From NCBI GenBank assembly GCA_965221595.1, contig OZ244900.1:3038001-3102000 (forward strand): a DNA stretch of 64,000 bases. The letters are read 5' to 3'. How positions within the stretch are numbered: the first letter of the stretch is position 1; the number at the start of each line of letters is the position of its first letter. The notes beneath the pieces are model-generated. The model ran no database searches and was not told the DNA's origin. It saw nothing but the letters and a program-made list of their open reading frames with translations. This document shows, in pieces, positions 60,505-64,000 of the stretch. The position numbers were made by a program, and so were the translations under genes. Origin of the DNA: JAAXGX01 sp965221595. GTDB lineage: Bacteria; Acidobacteriota; Vicinamibacteria; Vicinamibacterales; UBA8438.

Positions 60505-60700
60505 GTGTCCCGCCTGCTGTTTGCCGGTGCGCGGTCGGGCTGCTTCCAGGCGCTGCACGCGGAGACCGGCCGCACTGCTGTGGAAGACGAATCGCGGCGC
60601 GCAGATCCTCAACGGCCCGCTGACCTGCGAGGTGGACGGCCGGCAGTACGTGGCCATCAGCTCCGGCCACGTACCGACCACGTTCGCGCTCCGCGACTGA
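60505..60700 (+). pseudogene. C-terminal relic of another quinoprotein
   Basis: Plus-strand frames give VSRLLFAGARSGCFQALHAETGR and then, after a frame shift near 60570, ALLWKTNRGAQILNGPLTCE and DGRQYVAISSGHVPTTFALRD. These are the last blade and C-terminus of a PQQ dehydrogenase. No upstream part remains (the gene is cut off by the 58671 gene's promoter region). Confidence 0.75.
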
Positions 60701-60812
60701 TGCGGCGCGGGGCGTGCCGCCGGAATGGCCTCGATTCATGCATCGAGCGCGAAACGAAGCGCGGTCGCGACCTGCGCCAGGCGCGCGCGGGACGGCTGGC
60801 ACTCAACCAGCG

Positions 60813-63650
60813 ATGACCCGTCTGATCGCCGCCGGCGTGCGGGCGGCCTGCTGCTGTGTCCTGGTGCTGGTGCTGGCCGCCGGCCACCCCCGGGCGAGCC
60901 AGCCCCCCGCCCCGCCCCGCCCTGGGGCGAGCCCGGTCGTGGGCATCGTGCCGTTCGTGAACCTGAGCCGGACGGACGCGGACGGCTGGATCGGCCTGGG
61001 CATCGCGGAAGCACTCGCCGCCGAGCTGCAGGGTGGGCACGGGCTCGCGGTCCTCGACCTGGCGGTCTACGGTCGCGAGCCGGGGACCGGCAGCGACGCC
61101 GTCGACGAGGAGGCCGCGCTGCGAGTGACCCGCGAGCTGGGCGGGCAGTGGCTCGTGGCGGGCGACTACCAGCGCATCGGCGAGCGCCTGCGGATTACGT
61201 CGCGCCTGATCGACGCGGGCACCGAGGTCGCGCACGCCGTGCGGGTAGACGGCACAGTCGGCGAACTGTTCGCACTGCAGGATCGTCTCGCGGCGGCGCT
61301 CGGCGCCCGCCTGCGGAGCGCGAGCGCGCCGGCCGGGCCGGCAGCGACCGGGCCCGCTGCGGCTGCGCCGGCCACCCGCCCGGCAAGCGCGGCGAACCCG
61401 GTTCGCGCGCCGGCCAGCGGCCTGGCCGCACCCACCCTGGCCATCTTCGGCCCGCCGCCACCCGCGGCGCCCGACGTGGTAGCCCGCGACGCCGCCGGCC
61501 GCCTCACCATCCGCGCCGTCCGGCTCGCAGCGCCCCTCGCGTTCGACGGCCGGCTCGACGACGAGATCTACGCTACCGTGCCGCCGCTGACCGACTTCAT
61601 CCAGCAGGAACCGCTGGAGGGCGCGCCGGCCACGGAACGGACTGAAGCGTGGGTGTTCTTCGACGACGAACGCGTCTACTTCGCCTTCCGCTGCTGGGAA
61701 AGTGCGCCCGAGCGCGTCATCGCCAACGAGATGCGGCGCGACAACTCCAACGTCTACCAGAACGACCACATCGCTTTCGTCGTGGACACCTTCTACGACC
61801 GCCGCAACGCGCTGGAGTTCCTCGTCAACCCGCTGGGCGGCCGCATGGACGGGCAGATCACCAACGAGCGCTTCTACAACGGCGACTGGAACCCGATCTG
61901 GGACGTCGAGGTGGGCGAGTTCGACGGCGGCTGGACGCTCGAGACCGCCATCCCGTTCAAGTCGATCCGCTATCGGCGCGGGGCAGCCCAGATCTGGGGC
62001 TTCAACGTGCGCCGGGTGAGCGTGTGGAAGAACGAGCACTCGTTCCTCACCCGCGTGCCCAGCTCCATGGGCGGATCGGGGATCTTCCTCATGTCGCGGG
62101 CGGCGACCCTGGTCGGGATCGAGGCGCCGGCGCAGTCGACGAATCTCGACATCAAGCCGTTCGCCATCACGGACCTGAGCAGCGACCACGTCGCGCACCC
62201 GCCCGTTTACAACGCGTTCGGCGGCGATGCAGGCCTCGACGTCAAGTACGGCGTCACGCAGAACCTGGTGGCCGACCTGACGGTGAACACCGACTTCGCG
62301 CAGGTCGAGGCCGACGAGCAGCAGGTGAACCTCACGCGGTTCAGCCTCTTCTTTCCCGAGAAGCGCGAGTTCTTCCTGGAGAACCAGGGCCTGTTCGCGT
62401 TCGGCGGGGCCGGCTCCGGCGCGTTCGGCGGGAGCGGCAGCACGCCGATACTCTTCTACAGCCGTCGCATCGGCCTGCACGAGGGGCGCGAGGTCCCCAT
62501 CCAGGCCGGCGGCCGGCTGAGCGGCCGCGTGGGCCGGTTCAGCATCGGGGCGCTGAACATCCGGACCGGCGACGCCCGGTTCGGCAACGCGCCGACGGAC
62601 CAGGTGCAGGCCGCGAACTTCACCGTCGTGCGCGTCAAGCGGGACGTGCTGCGGCGCAGCAGCATCGGCGGCATCTTCACCCGGCGCGGCGGGTCGAACG
62701 GCGGACCCGCGTGGAACGAAGCCTACGGCCTCGACGGCACGTTCGCCTTCTTCGACGACCTGACGATCAACACGTACTGGGCACAGACCCGCGCCGCCGA
62801 ACGCCTCGCGGACGACGTCAGCTACCGCGGGCAGATCGACTACGCCGGCGACCGCTACGGCGTGCAGCTCGAGCACCTCGTGGTCGGGGACAACTTCAAT
62901 CCGGAGGTGGGTTTCCTGCAGCGCGACGATTTCGAGCGCAGCTATGGCGCGTTCCGGTTCAGTCCGCGCCCGCACGCCATCGCGGCCATCCGCAAGCTGT
63001 ACTTCGAGGGGCGGCTCGACTACTTCACCGACCGGGTAGGCGTAGTCGAGACGCGGATAGCGCAGGGGCTGTTCTCCATCGAGTTCGAGAGCAGCGATCG
63101 CTTCGACGCCACCTACACGCGCAGCTACGAGTTCCTCGACCGACCCTTCCGCATTGCGTCCGACGTGACGCTGCCCATCGGCGGCTACCCTTTCCAGGAC
63201 GTGGAACTCGCCTACAACTTCGGACAGCAGCGGAGGCTGAGCGGCCGCCTGGGCGTCCAGCATGGCAGTTTCTACGGCGGCGAGAAGACAACGGCGCGGC
63301 TCGGGCTGGGCGGGTTCCGCGGCGGGCGGTTCGAGGTGTCGCCGCAGATCTCGGTGGAGCCCGGCTTCGAGCTCAACCGCATCGCGCTGCCCCAGGGGCG
63401 GTTCACCACGAACCTGGTGACGACGCGGACCACCTACACGGTCACCCCGCTCATGTTCGTCAGCGCGCTGCTGCAGTACAACTCCACCAGCCACTCGCTG
63501 GGCGCCAACGTCCGGCTACGCTGGGAGTATCAGCCCGGCAGCGAGCTGTTCGTCGTGTACAACGAGGAGCGCGACACGTTGACGCCCCGCCTGCCCGTAC
63601 TCCGGAACCGGGCGCTGATCGTCAAGTTCAACCGCCTGTTCCGCTTCTGA
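60813..63650 (+). CDS. FlgO/TolB-like, CBM9 and DUF5916 fusion outer-membrane protein
   Basis: The 945-residue protein has a signal peptide (1-29), a FlgO/TolB-N-like alpha/beta domain (about 40-170: VGIVPFVNLSRTDADGW, GLGIAEALAAELQ, ITSRLIDAGTEVAHAVRVDG), an Ala/Pro linker, a CBM9-like domain (about 245-420: ATERTEAWVFFDDERVYFAF, IAFVVDTFYDRRNALEF) and a DUF5916 barrel (TVNTDFAQVEADEQQVNL, FSLFFPEKREFFLENQG, final KFNRLFRF). It is a larger homologue of the protein at 15969-18293 with an added N-terminal domain. The ATG at 60813 has a poor ribosome-binding site. Confidence 0.87.
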   Translation: MTRLIAAGVRAACCCVLVLVLAAGHPRASQPPAPPRPGASPVVGIVPFVNLSRTDADGWIGLGIAEALAAELQGGHGLAVLDLAVYGREPGTGSDAVDEEAALRVTRELGGQWLVAGDYQRIGERLRITSRLIDAGTEVAHAVRVDGTVGELFALQDRLAAALGARLRSASAPAGPAATGPAAAAPATRPASAANPVRAPASGLAAPTLAIFGPPPPAAPDVVARDAAGRLTIRAVRLAAPLAFDGRLDDEIYATVPPLTDFIQQEPLEGAPATERTEAWVFFDDERVYFAFRCWESAPERVIANEMRRDNSNVYQNDHIAFVVDTFYDRRNALEFLVNPLGGRMDGQITNERFYNGDWNPIWDVEVGEFDGGWTLETAIPFKSIRYRRGAAQIWGFNVRRVSVWKNEHSFLTRVPSSMGGSGIFLMSRAATLVGIEAPAQSTNLDIKPFAITDLSSDHVAHPPVYNAFGGDAGLDVKYGVTQNLVADLTVNTDFAQVEADEQQVNLTRFSLFFPEKREFFLENQGLFAFGGAGSGAFGGSGSTPILFYSRRIGLHEGREVPIQAGGRLSGRVGRFSIGALNIRTGDARFGNAPTDQVQAANFTVVRVKRDVLRRSSIGGIFTRRGGSNGGPAWNEAYGLDGTFAFFDDLTINTYWAQTRAAERLADDVSYRGQIDYAGDRYGVQLEHLVVGDNFNPEVGFLQRDDFERSYGAFRFSPRPHAIAAIRKLYFEGRLDYFTDRVGVVETRIAQGLFSIEFESSDRFDATYTRSYEFLDRPFRIASDVTLPIGGYPFQDVELAYNFGQQRRLSGRLGVQHGSFYGGEKTTARLGLGGFRGGRFEVSPQISVEPGFELNRIALPQGRFTTNLVTTRTTYTVTPLMFVSALLQYNSTSHSLGANVRLRWEYQPGSELFVVYNEERDTLTPRLPVLRNRALIVKFNRLFRF

Positions 63651-63784
63651 GCGGCAGTCCCCGGCCTCGAACGTCGTGCCCGCCGCGCTGCGCAGCCGCT
63701 TCGAAATCGCGGAAATCGACCAGCCGGTCGCAACGGCGCCAGCGGGCGGTGGCATTCGCGGCAGGTGCGCGGTAGGCTCATAGG

Positions 63785-64000
63785 ATGGCTTCCGAGTTCC
63801 GGTTCTACACGCGAAACCAGCGCCCTCGCCGCGCGGCAGCGGCATGCTCGATCATCGTCGCGGTCCTGCTGATTCCCCTACCGGCCGCCGGCCAGGCCGA
63901 GGGTCCGACGACCGCAGCTCGCACACCGTGGGGCGATCCCGATCTGCAGGGCATCTGGTACTTCGGCACCGTCACGCCCATGGAGCGCCCCCCGGAGCTG
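63785..64000 (+). CDS. Paralogue of the 32977-type exported family, N-terminal part
   Basis: The frame from ATG 63785 has a signal-like segment (ACSIIVAVLLIPLPAAGQAE) and then TPWGDPDLQGIWYFGTVTPMERPPEL, matching PDLQGVWDFRTLTPLERP of the protein at 32977-34029. It runs off the right edge after 72 codons. It follows the FlgO-like/DUF5916 gene by 134 bases. Confidence 0.8.
   Translation, partial: MASEFRFYTRNQRPRRAAAACSIIVAVLLIPLPAAGQAEGPTTAARTPWGDPDLQGIWYFGTVTPMERPPEL

Noticed and set aside
60657..63494. A 945-codon antisense frame over the FlgO-like/DUF5916 gene
   Set aside because: Mirror frame of a well-supported gene; no recognisable motif.
1..64000. CRISPR array
   Set aside because: No regularly spaced direct repeats with unique spacers were seen; the recurrent short sequences are intergenic inverted-ended repeats.

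Overview
The window is high-GC bacterial DNA with dense, mostly non-overlapping genes. The pseudo-CtpA/thrS/infC/rpmI/rplT/pheST/zapA/rny/thiL order, a PheT without an apparent tRNA-binding domain, many periplasmic quinoproteins, DUF5916-type outer-membrane proteins, a DUF1800 protein and an FO synthase point to Acidobacteriota, probably class Vicinamibacteria (inference from gene content; no marker phylogeny was run). The dominance of exported degradative enzymes suits a free-living or sponge/soil-associated heterotroph.

Bases 1-13450 are a conserved housekeeping block: the start of ruvX (minus), a peptidase-S41 homologue that has lost its catalytic residues, tRNA-Val, thrS, infC with an AUA start, rpmI, rplT, pheS, pheT, a ZapB-like coiled coil, zapA, a 6S RNA, RNase Y, thiL and a LysM lytic transglycosylase. 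A dispersed palindromic-ended repeat fills several of the gaps and often supplies the stop codon of the preceding gene.

Bases 13460-23451 hold exported enzymes and propellers: a quinoprotein dehydrogenase divergent from a DUF5916 protein, a VOC protein, a Rap1a/Tai-like protein, a cupin, NHL propellers and an orphan DNA methyltransferase.

Bases 23709-28840 are the accessory highlight. A small genomic island sits at the 3' end of ssrA (tmRNA). It carries a HicA-like/HTH gene pair, a 973-residue reverse transcriptase fused to a nitrilase domain (the architecture of the DRT1/UG1 antiphage systems) and a frameshifted integrase remnant, and it ends in a 16/17-bp copy of the ssrA end that may be the distal attachment site.

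Bases 28884-36385 return to exported redox proteins (cytochrome-quinoprotein, split-barrel-like proteins, a haem protein with a carboxypeptidase-regulatory-like domain). Bases 36397-39819 carry two NAD-binding epimerase-like proteins, a flippase-like membrane protein and a CDP-alcohol phosphatidyltransferase. Bases 39889-44573 are a four-gene DMSO-reductase-like operon with altered Fe-S ligands in two subunits. Bases 44578-54045 (minus) hold an amidohydrolase, DUF1800, a possible F420-dependent split-barrel protein, malonyl-CoA decarboxylase, a lactonase-type propeller and a fused CofG-CofH FO synthase, so the cell probably makes coenzyme F420. Bases 54046-54757 are a gene graveyard with a 38-bp perfect palindrome. 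The rest contains a minimal zinc metallopeptidase, a cytochrome/copper-monooxygenase-like protein, another cytochrome, a third quinoprotein, a decayed fourth one, a large FlgO-like/CBM9/DUF5916 fusion and the start of a paralogue of the 32977-34029 gene.
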